From NCBI GenBank assembly GCA_035771165.1, contig JAWNZC010000372.1, positions 1,397,501-1,461,500 of the forward strand: 64,000 bases of DNA, in the 5' to 3' direction. Origin of the DNA: Paragorgia papillata. Taxonomy: Eukaryota > Cnidaria > Anthozoa > Scleralcyonacea > Coralliidae. Both the position numbers and the translations under genes were made by a program. Below the pieces are notes generated by a model, which did no database searches, was not told where the DNA came from, and saw only the letters and a program-made list of their open reading frames with translations. Shown piece by piece: positions 22,102 to 32,535 of this stretch. Numbering within the stretch: the stretch's first letter is position 1; each line of letters begins with the position of its first letter.

Positions 22102-23448
22102 CTAGTCCATTTCGAATAAATAGTTCTTGACCATCCTGCCGAATTTATTATAATCGGTTTCTGATCTAATATTATCCGGTAGGACATTAAAACATTTAGC
22201 TGCGCTATCTTGAAATGTGCCTGTTTCTTTTGGAATCTCTAATTTTGGTGCTGTCAGAGATCGTAAATTATAAGAGTTTACTACATGTAGTTCTAGTTTC
22301 AAGTATTCTGGGAATGCTTGGTTGTAGAGTGATTTGTGTGTCATTTTCAGAAGAGTTAATTCCCTCATTCTTTCAACCGGCAACCAATTTAAACTACGTA
22401 GATCGTCGATTGATGCATATCTTTTCAGGACAAACCCTGCACATGCGTTTTGAACTCTTTGGAGTCGTTTGAGTTGGTAAATAGGCAGCGGATGAAATAC
22501 GATGCTGTAGTAGTTCAATTTTGAGAGGACCAAGGATTCAACTAATTGTTTACGTACAAAATACGTGGCTAAATTTTTCAATTTCCGAAGTACTGCTAGA
22601 GAGGAGAGCAATGAGGTCACATGTTCACCCCAATTAAGATGTTCATCCATAGTAATTCCCAATAGCTTTGTTGTTGAAACTCGCTCTAAAATCGTTCCAC
22701 TACAAGTTATCTCAGCAGGATATTCTTCTTCTAAGTTGTGCACACGAGACATTTGTATGGTAGAGATCAGCATCCATTTTGTTTTGGATTTATTCAATGC
22801 TAAGTTGGAATTAGATGAATAATCTTCTAGTCTCGATATCGTGTTATTTATCTTCGTTAGGCAATCATCAAGTTCATGTGTCTTAGAGTGCTGAAAAAAT
22901 GTAGTGTCGTCGGCATATTGATAACAGGGACACTGAAGGGATTCTTCCAAATTAGATACATAAAGGTTAAATATTACTGGACCAAGAATTGACCCCTGTG
23001 GTACCCCAAATTGCAATGTAGCTAGTTTTGATTTCCTATCGTCAATTTGGACAAATTGTTGATGTTCGGTAAGATAATTAGTCATCCATAGTAAGAATTT
23101 GTTCGAAAAACCCATCGCATGCATTTTCTCCAGTACATATTTAAATCGTACCGTATCAAAGGCCTTGGAGAGATCTGCACATACCATCATAGTTACTTCT
23201 CCTCTTTTCATTACACGTATGAGGTCATCACGAATTCCCAACAATACTATAGTCGTGGAATGCCCCTTGCGGAAACCAGACATGCGTGGTGTTAGTAATG
23301 AAAGATCAATAAATGACAGGAGTTGTTGAAGTACAAGTCTCTCGAAGACCTTAGATAACGCAGGTAGTATTGATATTGGACGATAATCCTTCTCCTTTTT
23401 CGGTGACACCTGGTGTAGTGCAAAAGAACAGCCTTCGTCATGGTGGGG
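22102..23448 (-). pseudogene. LINE-B reverse transcriptase
   Basis: The RT core shows KDYRPISILPALSKVFE, SGFRKGHST, DLSKAFDTV, FGVPQGSILGP and YADD at about residue 190, then the C-terminal LINE domain. The sense joins the linker block across the hAT derivative (...NLPHH / DEGCSF...). HQVSPKKEKDYRP appears to lack the usual 80-100 residues between the linker and RT motif 1, which suggests an internal deletion. Confidence 0.8.
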
Positions 23449-24751
23449 CAGGGGCGGATCCAGGATTTTTCGTACGTTAGTCAAAATTTTCGTTTGTGAA
23501 CATTCGGGGGGGGACGGAAATTTTTCCGGGGGGTATGATTAGTTATTAATACCCACACTAATAATACTTTTAAAAATACTTTTTGTCCTGGAAAGCCAAA
23601 GGCTGTTGATTAAAATATGAATTTCATCAATTGATGTCTATATCACAAATCACAATTTATCACATCTGAACTAGAGATCGTATTGCACCAAGCCATGTGG
23701 TCTAACAAGTCAACAAGACACACTGACACAGTCCATATACATTATATGGATAATAGATATCCAAATCAAAATCTTAAACTAATATCAGGCGACAAAAAGC
23801 ATAAACAAAATGCCTACACTACAGTATATATTGGTTCGGCTGGGTTTGCGGTATACAAGTGAAATATTTAATATTAATAATAAACTTTTGACCGCAGTAA
23901 TAGGCTAATTTCATAAACGATCATGCCAGCCGGTCATGGCGCACAGATTGTTCGGTTAATACAAGTCCAAAACTATTATAATAAGAGTCAACTTTAGTTG
24001 AAATAGAATATATTTACTTTATGGCTGTACAAGACTTGTTTTTCCTTTCTCGAACATACTTCGGGATGAAAGAATCGGCACCAAAATTTCTACTGAGGCA
24101 GAAGCTCGTGTTGTTGATAGCACTCAACAGCTCTTCAACAGAACTCTTCGGCAAAGCGTCGATTCGCTTCATCAGATCAGCGTAAACATCTTGAAGATAT
24201 GGCCGTTTCTCTCAAACGCAGACTGCACAGTCTCGTAAATACTACAAGACATTGCAGTATATTCGCTATTTCGCTTTTATATTTCTGTGGCACTTGAAAT
24301 TGAACCTTCGCGTTCAAGCTGCGATCAGAAAGGCTATAGAATCATGCCGTATACACTGAAAGCTGATGCATATGATCGATCAAAAAATGTAGCCAATGAG
24401 AATTCAGATATTTTTTGAATTAGCCAATCGGATAGCTTGTATACGAGCCCCTGGTCCACAAACCGATCAGAACTCCCCACAGATCGATCAAAAAGCAAAT
24501 TGGCCAATCGGATGGCTGGAATCAGACTACAGAGCGATCAAAACTCACGCACAAGACCGCTGTTCTGTGACTTGATATATTACTTTATCGAAGGCCTTGC
24601 CGCTGTATGAAACTTGATAACTGGACTACAAATTTTGAATATTAATGTCTTTGCTATGGACCGCAGTTTGAATTAATTAACTTAATTATTTAACTGCGCA
24701 ATTTTTACCTTAGTCGCGTAATCGGTTTGACTACTCCTAGATCCGCCCCTG
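23449..24751 (-). mobile_element. Non-autonomous hAT deletion derivative
   Basis: It is a 1303-bp insert with ends CAGGGGCGGATCCAGG and CCTAGATCCGCCCCTG and an exact 8-bp target duplication TGGTGGGG on both sides. Its subterminal sequences match both ends of the full hAT at 45944. It keeps a minus-strand copy of that element's first exon region (ATG near 24253, reading MSCSIYETVQSAFERN before decaying). The transposase is deleted, so mobility would need the full element. Confidence 0.92.
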
Positions 24752-24759
24752 TGGTGGGG

Positions 24760-25358
24760 CAAGTTTTGAATTAGTTCGTTGAGGTCCTCAATATCATCGG
24801 TTGTTGTGTCCAGTGTTCTTTCTGCAGTAGTAATGAAATAATCATTGAGAATATCTGGGTTTTCTCTTATAGGCTGTGGACTTGGATAGAGTACACGGTG
24901 AATAACTCTCCAAACTTCTTTTGGTCGTTTTGATGACAAGGCAGTAGTTAAAAAAGATCGTTTTGCCTTGTGTATTATTGTTTTAAGTTTATTGCGTATT
25001 GATCTAAAAGCGGACCATGAGTCAACTGTGTTCTTTTCATGTGCCTCCACTCTACGACAATTTCTTTCGATTTTCAGTTCTTGTATTTCAGGGTCAGCCA
25101 TCCATAGCGCCGGAGGACGTGTTACTTTTACTCTCTTAAGTGGCGCATGTCGATCAATACATTCCGAAATAAGAGAATTAAGGATGTTGACCATGTCGTC
25201 AGGCGATTCCACTCCATAGATAGTTTGAAGTGGCAGAGTAGAAAAATCGAGTTTGAAAGAATCATAATTGAGTTTCTTTTCATTGCGAATGTATTTGTAG
25301 CGTGGAACATATCTAATGACACGTGTATTGATTGTAGCATAAACTGCATCATGGTCAC
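24760..25358 (-). pseudogene. LINE-B endonuclease-RT linker
   Basis: This block carries the linker found after the endonuclease (SECIDRHAPLKRVKVTRPPA, WSAFRSIRNKLKTIIHKAKR, NDYFITTAERT). Its end at NLPHH meets the hAT derivative's right flank at 24752. Codons to the right of 25212 are in the same frame down to the frameshift near 25405. Confidence 0.75.
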
Positions 25359-25398
25359 TTATTGAGGAACAGGGAAGAACATTTGAGTGTATAATTTT

Positions 25399-26706
25399 TT
25401 ATGGATAATTTGAAATAAGATCCATTAATGTTCTTGTTGTAGGGGTAATTCTGGTAGGTTTAGAAATATGTTGTGTCAAGTTCATAGATCTGAGTGTCTC
25501 CAAATATTGCTTTGTAGCATTGTTGAATCGATCAAGCAGATTAATGTTCATATCCCCTGTAACAACTAAAAGACCATCCCAGGTTAACACCACGTTGGAC
25601 AATAGATCATTAAATCGGGGCAACCAGTCTTGTGTGCTTAAGATACTAGTAGAGCGATAGATGGTACCTATTAGTAATTTGCTGTTTTTATTCTTTCCCG
25701 GATGTTCCAGCCACATATGTTCAAAATCTGGTTGTAATTGTTCTATGTCCATGCATCTTTTAAATTTTATGTTATCCTGAATATAGGCGCCAACCCCGCC
25801 TCCTTTAGACTGATGTCGGTTACGATAGATCACTGTGTAGCCAGGAATAGAGACGTGTTGTAATAATAGAGGGTTATCTTTCAACCAAGTTTCAGAGAGT
25901 GTAATAACATTAAAGGGATAATCACTCAATAAAAGCAAGAGTTCATTAAAAGTTGTTGTCATGGATTGCGTGTTGGGATGCATCAGTGATAAATGCGAAG
26001 GATTGGCCTTTAACGCTTTGCGATGATGACAACCGTCAATGCTAAAATCTCTAGTGTTAGAACCGTCATCATTGTTTATATCTATAAACCTCTCTGAATA
26101 AAATGGAAGTTGTGAGAGGATACAACCAGAACATGTCCAATCTTTGATCACAGTGGACTTCTTCGTTATTAAAGTTATGCATTTTACATGATGCTGTCCA
26201 TAGCATATTTCACAATTGATTTTGTTTTGGTTCTTTCTAATAGTTTTTTCACAGGTTTGACATTTGATTTTAACTGTGCACGGACCCGGATTCGTTTCAA
26301 CATCTCCCCCACATAATAATAATTGGCGCGTTGCACAACAGTTCGGATAATAGGAACATGGCCCTCTAGATCGTTTGATTTTACGAAGATAAAACCGCTT
26401 AATGATCCGATGATATAAATTTGTAGTTATATTATAATTCCGGTATAGTTGTTGATCAATAAATAATCTATGGAGCGTGCAATGTTCTTTTGTCATGCAA
26501 ACTACGGGATTTACTTCCTCGATAAGTGTAGGCAAATGAAAGTTAATAATCTTAAAGCTATACTTGCCACTTGGCAAAAACTTTTTACAATAGCCAGACT
26601 CCGATATGAGATGACACTGGTAAATTCCAATTTGAGGTTTCACACACGGATTACGACCAAGTAAACCAGACGGTTTGTAAGACCTGTGTGACAAATACCA
26701 CGCCAT
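25399..26706 (-). pseudogene. LINE-B N-terminus: 2A-like motif, PHD-like finger, endonuclease
   Basis: The frame begins MAWYLSHRSY and carries CGGDVETNPGP, with the DVETNPGP core at 26304-26281. A Cys-rich PHD/RING-like finger follows (CQTCEK...CEICYGQHHVKC...WTCSGC), then an APE endonuclease (LMHPNTQSM, SETWLKDN, GGGVGAYI, TGDMNINLL). The 2A core causes ribosomes to skip a peptide bond before the last Pro, which would release the N-terminal segment. 2A-like motifs are known in APE-type LINEs. The frame stops after LMDLISNYP and the coding sense continues in another frame, so a frameshift lies near 25405. Confidence 0.82.
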
Positions 26707-28102
26707 TTTCTCTTGAGCAATAATATCGCCAATGGTTCAAGTCGTTCCTCTATGATTAGCTCCCCATCCGATAAATAGATTTCTCCATGGTGAAACAGTA
26801 GTCTTGAGGTGGCTGTACAGTCGACATATGTTTGATTAAATGGGTCGTTAAGCCAGAAAATAACAATTAAAGTGGAGCTCCAAAAACATGTCATAACCGC
26901 CATGTCATAACCTCCAAAAACTTTAATATTTTCCAGGCATATCGTGATGGACACCCATTTTACTGGATATCACCTACAAGTGGCCAGGAAATTCGCAAGG
27001 TATCCTGAAAAGCCACAAACAGTTGTTGAAGAAATGTGTCAGGTATATCATTACTACAACTAAATTAAAAGGGATAATTAACATAATTAACATACATGTA
27101 TAAATAAAATGAAATAACCAAAATTGAATGATCAAGGAATGAAAAAACTGTATAAACATCATCTTCACTTATTATAGGGAAGAAAATGGCACATTGAAAA
27201 GCAATTTCATACAACTTCAATGAAGATTAGAGAGGGGTCTGTTTATGTCAATGATGTTGTGAAATATAATGAAAATGAAGTAATACTCTATGGGAGGGTA
27301 AAAACGTTTTTTTTGCAGAAGTATGCAAATTTTCGAATAAGCTCACCATCTAATACCATGCCTACTGTATTTGTTACAATTTATAGCAGAACTAATGAGA
27401 AAAGACAGAAAAATTCCGCTGCACACGGAAAATTCCACCTAGTGGAAAACAGGCTTAACAAACACTCGAGAACAATGAAAATTACTCCATTGACAGCCTC
27501 GTGATTTTTATTGTCCTCTTGGGTTTGTAACCCCTGGTAAAATATGAATTACATAACATATGTTTCAATTACAGAAATTAGAAAATTCACTAGAGTACAT
27601 GTGTGAGATCACAGCTGTTGAAAGGTGCAATGGACTTCTTGCCATCACATCCACAACAAAGAAGATTCACAATAAAGACATTTTTGGCATTACAGCAGAA
27701 CATATTACGTTGAAGAAAATGGAAGACTATGTGATGTTATTGACAGATGAGGTTAATATTATACTGTAACTAATCACAACAACAACATATAATTTACATA
27801 GTTTGTTTCTTCCCCAAAGTCTCTTTGAAATTCATAATATGCATGATATTTAACAGGAAACTGATGAAATTAATCGCCCACATCCATCCAAGGTTGCTGC
27901 TGAGGGTAAACCAACATTAACTTTGCCTCTTGTTATCTTCACCGATAAAACAAGTGGGAACAAGACAAAGAAATGGAACGAGCTAGAGACCTATTCCATG
28001 TATTTGGCTAGTCTTCCTAGAAAAGAAACAACAAAATTCAGCAATATTAATTTCATTTGTGCCTCAAATTTGGTAAATTCAACCAATTTGGGGAAAGCTA
28101 TA

Positions 28103-28267
28103 GATCGTTTTCATCTGACGTCACGGCGGCCATATTGGTGTACCAAAACAATGAAATGGCGGCCATATTGGTGTACGGTATGGGAATTAGCTCTTTCTTA
28201 TTCAAATATTTTGTATTGTTTCACCACCCCAACGGGGCCACCGATCACGTGAGTGAAAACGATCTAT
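28103..28267. mobile_element. MITE with GATCGTTTTCA ends
   Basis: The left end AGATCGTTTTCATCTGACGT matches the reverse complement of the right end ATCACGTGAGTGAAAACGAT. Inside, GGCGGCCATATTGGTGTAC is repeated twice. It lies just after exon block 27857-28072 of the KDZ-like gene. Confidence 0.7.
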
Positions 28268-28312
28268 TGCTGAAGATCTGAAAAGTAAATACAAATTTAA
28301 AGTAAAATTGAT

Positions 28313-28415
28313 TTTAATCAAGAAATGCAAGCCATTTTATATGTGTCATCAATACACTGACAGTCCATATACACTGAAAATGCATATAAATAGCTTGCAT
28401 TTCTTGATTAAAAGC
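28313..28415. mobile_element. Foldback element
   Basis: TTTTAATCAAGAAATGCAAG on the left is mirrored by CTTGCATTTCTTGATTAAAA on the right, with about 40 bp between the arms. Confidence 0.8.
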
Positions 28416-29619
28416 AACATGTACAGTACTTCATGAAATCTCATGCCCAGAATGGTTGATTTATATCTGGCTTTTTTTCCCTAAGATTTAGAGCATGGTA
28501 TGTTAATTGATGTATGATGCTTCAACCAAGGAAAATGTCTCCGTCCAGTTCTTTGTGTTGTGTGTGTTAATCCAAGGGCTTCTGAAGTTTCACATCATCT
28601 GGGTTGTTCAGCAAATCTTTTCTGTCGAAAATGTGATGTAAGTATGTAGTGCAGTACATCAAATGTATGAGTTACAGTGAACTACATGTAATTGTGTCCG
28701 AAAGGTTGTAAACTGCCAATATTCTACACTGTCAGCCTATACTACATGTACTGTAGCTACTGAAATGTCAGTCTTTGAACTCAATACAGTACATGTATCA
28801 GCAGTTTACAAGCCCTTTTGATAAATAATTGGATCTCCCTACTACTGATCCCCTTCCTCCATCCCTCTTTCTCATGAAATCATACAGTACATTATTTCAA
28901 TTTTAAAAATGTTAATTTTTTAGGCTACAAAAGACTCAGCTGAAAATGCTGGATTACTTAGAACAGACCATCAAACTAAACTGGCAGTTGAAGAAATTAA
29001 TACAGCAATGTAAGCTACAGTTAACTAAGTTATTTTATATTATTTTATATGTTTTAAATGTATTCTTGAATTTTCTTAAAAAAGCGCATTTCTCATAGTA
29101 CATTGTAATGACATGCAGGAACAAAATGAGAGCAGTACAATTCAAGACTGTAAATGTATAGTCAGCTATAAATATATAGTATATTGAATGCACTAACTGC
29201 TTTATTTATAGCACTGAAAACGAGAAGAAAAAAGTTCGACGAAGAACAGGAGTGACTGAGCGAGGAGGACAGTTTGACATCTTATCCACCTTTCATTCAG
29301 CGAGGTAAGAATGACTAGCTGATTACTGTACTTAAGTACAAATATGTTATATGTATCCAAACCACAAATACTCATATAAAGACTATTTTTAGACTAATAA
29401 TATACATGAAAAAATTTCTCAATTCTGATTGGCTGAGAGCAGTGCAATTTTAAGGAAATACAGTGCAGAAAAAAGGAAATAAAGTGCAAATTTCTTGAAC
29501 ACAAAGTGCTCTGATTGGCTCATAAAACAATGAAATGACAATAAAAGCCAATCAAATAACACCTCTTAGGAGCGGAAAAATCAAATAAAATTACAGCAAA
29601 CAAATTCGTAGCAAAAACA

Positions 29620-30870
29620 ATGGCCGGCGTTTTAAGTAGATTTTCTTTGGCGACAGAAACCACAATCCAGGAATTGAAGAACAGCTCTAAAAATGAAAAC
29701 ACGGTCAAAAGTACGTCGTTTTGGTTCAGTGTGTGGAAAAAGTGGTGCGTTGAGAAGGGAATTCCAGATGAAATCGAGAAATACGAGCCGGCGGAGTTAA
29801 ATAATTTGCTCGAGCGCTTTTACGCTGAAGTTAAAAACAAACACGGCGAAGATTACCAACCAGACAGCCTCAAAGTAATGATGACGTCCCTTGACAGACA
29901 TCTCAAGGACAAGGGGTATGTCTTTTCCATCATACGAGACAGAGAGTTTACAACTTCGAAGCAAGTTTTAGAGGGAAAAGCTAAGTTGCTACGCCAAAGC
30001 GGCCGAGGCAAGCGACCAAATAAAGCACGACAGCTATCGCGAGAGGAGGAAGAAATACTCTGGAAGACCGACAAATTTGGCTCTAAAACTCCTGAGTCAC
30101 TCGTGCAAACAATATGGTGGTTACTTACCCAATACTTTGGTCTTCGGGGCAGGCAAGAGCATTACGAAATGAAGATGGCAGACTTCAGTATTGTTCAAGG
30201 TGACGACGGCGTCGAGTTCATACAATACACAGAAGGGCCAACGAAGACCAGACAAGGCGGCTTAAATTCCAAACATAGAGATTTCCAACCCCGAATGTTC
30301 CAGACTGGAGGAGAAAGATGTCCAGTTGCTCTATTCCGAGAGTACGTCAGCCGAAGGCCTCTGAAATTACAACAAACTGGCCCATTTTACCTCTCTGTGA
30401 AAACCAACCGACGAGCCGATGACCAAATTTGGTACAAAGTCCAGCCGATGGGAGTAAACAAGATCAACTCGATGATGAAAAATATCATCTCTGGCACAAG
30501 TCTTGAGGCTAGTGATAAAAGATTTTCAAACCACAGTGCCCGTAAAACAGTAGTGGGCAAGCTGAAAAAGGCAAATCTTGAAAGGTCTGGCATCGCCAAG
30601 ATTACTGGCCACAGGAACATACAGTCACTAGATGACTACGACGAAGCAGATGAGGAGGAGCAACGACATCCTTCCTGGGCAATATCAAGACGAAATAACG
30701 CAGCAGATGAACAACCAGCCAGTTCATCCATCGCCAGCACCATGTCTAAGTATTCGACGATGAGTTCTCAAGCCCAGAATCTGATGAATACTTTCACTAA
30801 CTGCAACGTGACATTCAACGTCAACAACACATCTCCAGCCACCAACCAAGGAAACGGCGATTCCATATAA
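29620..30870 (+). CDS. Tyrosine recombinase (DUF3504/Crypton-like), intact
   Basis: This is a 416-codon uninterrupted single-exon gene starting MAGVLSRFSL. An N-terminal SAM-like core-binding region (TSFWFSVWKKWCVEKGIP) is followed by the catalytic domain. The expected residues are in place: Arg176 in FGLRGRQEH, His305 and Arg308 in SNHSARKT, His331 in TGHRN and Tyr340 in LDDYDEAD. Such enzymes cut and rejoin DNA through a phosphotyrosine link. The C-terminus is Ser/Asn-rich. The family also gave rise to host genes (KCTD1- and ZMYM-type DUF3504 domains), but its place inside a dead transposon points to a mobile copy. No lesion is visible, so it may be recent. Confidence 0.8.
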   Translation: MAGVLSRFSLATETTIQELKNSSKNENTVKSTSFWFSVWKKWCVEKGIPDEIEKYEPAELNNLLERFYAEVKNKHGEDYQPDSLKVMMTSLDRHLKDKGYVFSIIRDREFTTSKQVLEGKAKLLRQSGRGKRPNKARQLSREEEEILWKTDKFGSKTPESLVQTIWWLLTQYFGLRGRQEHYEMKMADFSIVQGDDGVEFIQYTEGPTKTRQGGLNSKHRDFQPRMFQTGGERCPVALFREYVSRRPLKLQQTGPFYLSVKTNRRADDQIWYKVQPMGVNKINSMMKNIISGTSLEASDKRFSNHSARKTVVGKLKKANLERSGIAKITGHRNIQSLDDYDEADEEEQRHPSWAISRRNNAADEQPASSSIASTMSKYSTMSSQAQNLMNTFTNCNVTFNVNNTSPATNQGNGDSI

Positions 30871-31093
30871 TCGGAAGTGATTCTGACTCTGATTAAACAT
30901 TTTTTTTAATAGTTTAGCCAGTTTATGGCTTGAAAAACTTGTTAAAATAACGAAACAGTTCCTTTCGAATCTAATTTTGAGCACTTGCACGGTTCACGAG
31001 TGCGCATGTATTTTGTTGATTGAATAAATTATTTTATCACATGACTCGCGCGAATCACTTCCTGTTAAATTTTTTCACGTATATTATTAATAA

Positions 31094-31255
31094 GTAATAG
31101 CATGGTTTCTCGTGCAATTTGGAAAAACATACAATCGTGAGTTTTTCAAAGACCTCAAATAGCACTCGTCCTTCGGACTCGTGCTATTTTGATAGTCTTT
31201 GAAAAACTCACTCGTGCATGTTTTTTCCAAATTGCACTCGAAACCATGCTATTAC
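31094..31255. repeat. Long hairpin at the recombinase element's right end
   Basis: Arms of about 75 bp begin GTAATAGCATGGTTTC and are mirrored by GAAACCATGCTATTAC; the tip is CTTCGGA. A hairpin of similar design, also with a CTTCGG tip, lies at 3451-3595. Confidence 0.85.
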
Positions 31256-31568
31256 CTATACAAACACCGATTGAAGTACTTCATACTATCCTTCTCGGTT
31301 TGGAAAAGTACCTTCTAAGCCAAACAATGAAGTCCTTGAATACCGATGGAAAAAAGAAAAATTGAAAGTTTTGACTTTTCAGCTTTTGAGCAAAAGGTTC
31401 CAGGAAGCATAGCCAGAACATATGGGTCATGGGGGTTGGTCGTGATTTTAAACTTTGGGCTCAAGTGGCAGTATTCATTTTAGAGGATTTAATATCAGAA
31501 CAAGAACTACAAATCTGGAATCTTTTAAGCCATGTAAGATATAAATTTGTTTGTTGTTAAATCTAAAA

Positions 31569-31633
<65 letters not shown>

Positions 31634-31685
31634 CCAAGCTACACTGATGAGCTGTTGTACAGCGAAACACCGTGTCTGTAGATTG

Positions 31686-31719
<34 letters not shown>

Positions 31720-31720
31720 C
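31569..31720. repeat. (TA)n microsatellite flanking the ribozyme
   Basis: Long TA runs lie on both sides of a 60-bp unique core that holds the hammerhead motif. Confidence 0.9.
31639..31681 (+). ncRNA. Hammerhead ribozyme motif (type I)
   Basis: All parts are visible. Stem I is CTACA (31639-31643) with TGTAG (31677-31681). The core is CTGATGA (31644-31650). Stem II is GCTG/CAGC with loop TTGTA (31651-31663). GAAA lies at 31664-31667. A tiny stem III (ACA/TGT around CCG) ends in the GTC cleavage triplet at C31676. Tiny stem III hammerheads are known from Penelope-like elements and retrozymes. No such element is recognisable next to it. Confidence 0.8.
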
Positions 31721-32379
31721 AGATATTGAATCCGTTTGGTTACCTATAATAAAAATAGAAATATAATTATGACATTATTTCCTTCTTTTTGTTCATTACA
31801 GTTTTTGCTGTTGCCTATAGCTCTAATGTCGTTATAAACAATGAAAATACTGTGTGTCTGTTAGTCAGCCAATTGCTTAATCTGATAAAAGTTGTTCACC
31901 CTAACCTTTTGAAGAAACCAAAACGTCATTTACTAACTCACTTGGCAGACGACATTAGGGATTTTGGACCAGCAGTTGCATTTTCAACGGAAAGGTGAAG
32001 TACTACAGTACAGCATAATATACCTAGGTTTTAAGCTATCATTTCCCAATATGCCAAATGCGAATCATTATCAACATTCAATTTCTTCTCTTGAAATAGT
32101 TATTTACTGACTTCCTTCATTCTTGTGCAAAAGACCAACAACCAGATCTGCCTCTGTATTAGTTTCTGTTCTACAAACACAAGATTATATACATTATTAC
32201 TGTTTTTATAATACTACTGGTATAAGAAAATATGCATACTTCATGTCTGAAGGTTTTTATCTTAATATTATCTTGTCAGTTTTTGTTTGGCTAATGAAAC
32301 CTAAATTTGGCTAAACATTTTCATATTGAATTTATAGCCAAATTACTAATTATTTTTTTCTAGTTTACACCCTCCCAGG

Positions 32380-32535
32380 TGAAACTCTTGTCAAGATCTT
32401 ACAAGATCTTGTATAATCTTGGTACCATGTATGATCTTGTACCATCTTGTATGATATCATAAATCTTGACAAGATCAGTTCTTATGATAAAAATCTTGTA
32501 AGATCTTATAAGATCTTATATGAGATCTTATATGA
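32380..32535. repeat. AAGATCTT palindrome cluster
   Basis: The words AAGATCTT, AGATCTTA and their diverged forms recur about ten times in 150 bp inside an intron of the KDZ-like pseudogene. Coding is not supported. Confidence 0.7.

Larger units (their letters stand above)
21868..26900 (-). mobile_element. LINE-B, APE-type retrotransposon with 2A-like motif
   Basis: The 5' part with the endonuclease is at 26706-25399, the linker at 25358-24760, the RT at 23440-22102 and the 3' UTR ends in an (AAT)n tract at 21868-21892. It sits between two exons of the KDZ-like gene. A frameshift near 25405, an hAT derivative at 23449-24751 and a probable internal RT deletion make it dead. Confidence 0.85.
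29395..31260 (+). mobile_element. Tyrosine-recombinase element (Crypton-like)
   Basis: A single intact recombinase gene is flanked by about 225 bp on the left (with TGATTGGCT motifs) and about 390 bp on the right, which ends in a large hairpin. The insertion separates exon blocks of the KDZ-like gene. Crypton-type elements have no TIRs, so the limits are estimated from where the host gene stops and restarts. Confidence 0.55.

Noticed and set aside
31551..31766. Plus-strand frame of IYIYIY repeats
   Set aside because: It is a translation of the TA microsatellite around the ribozyme.
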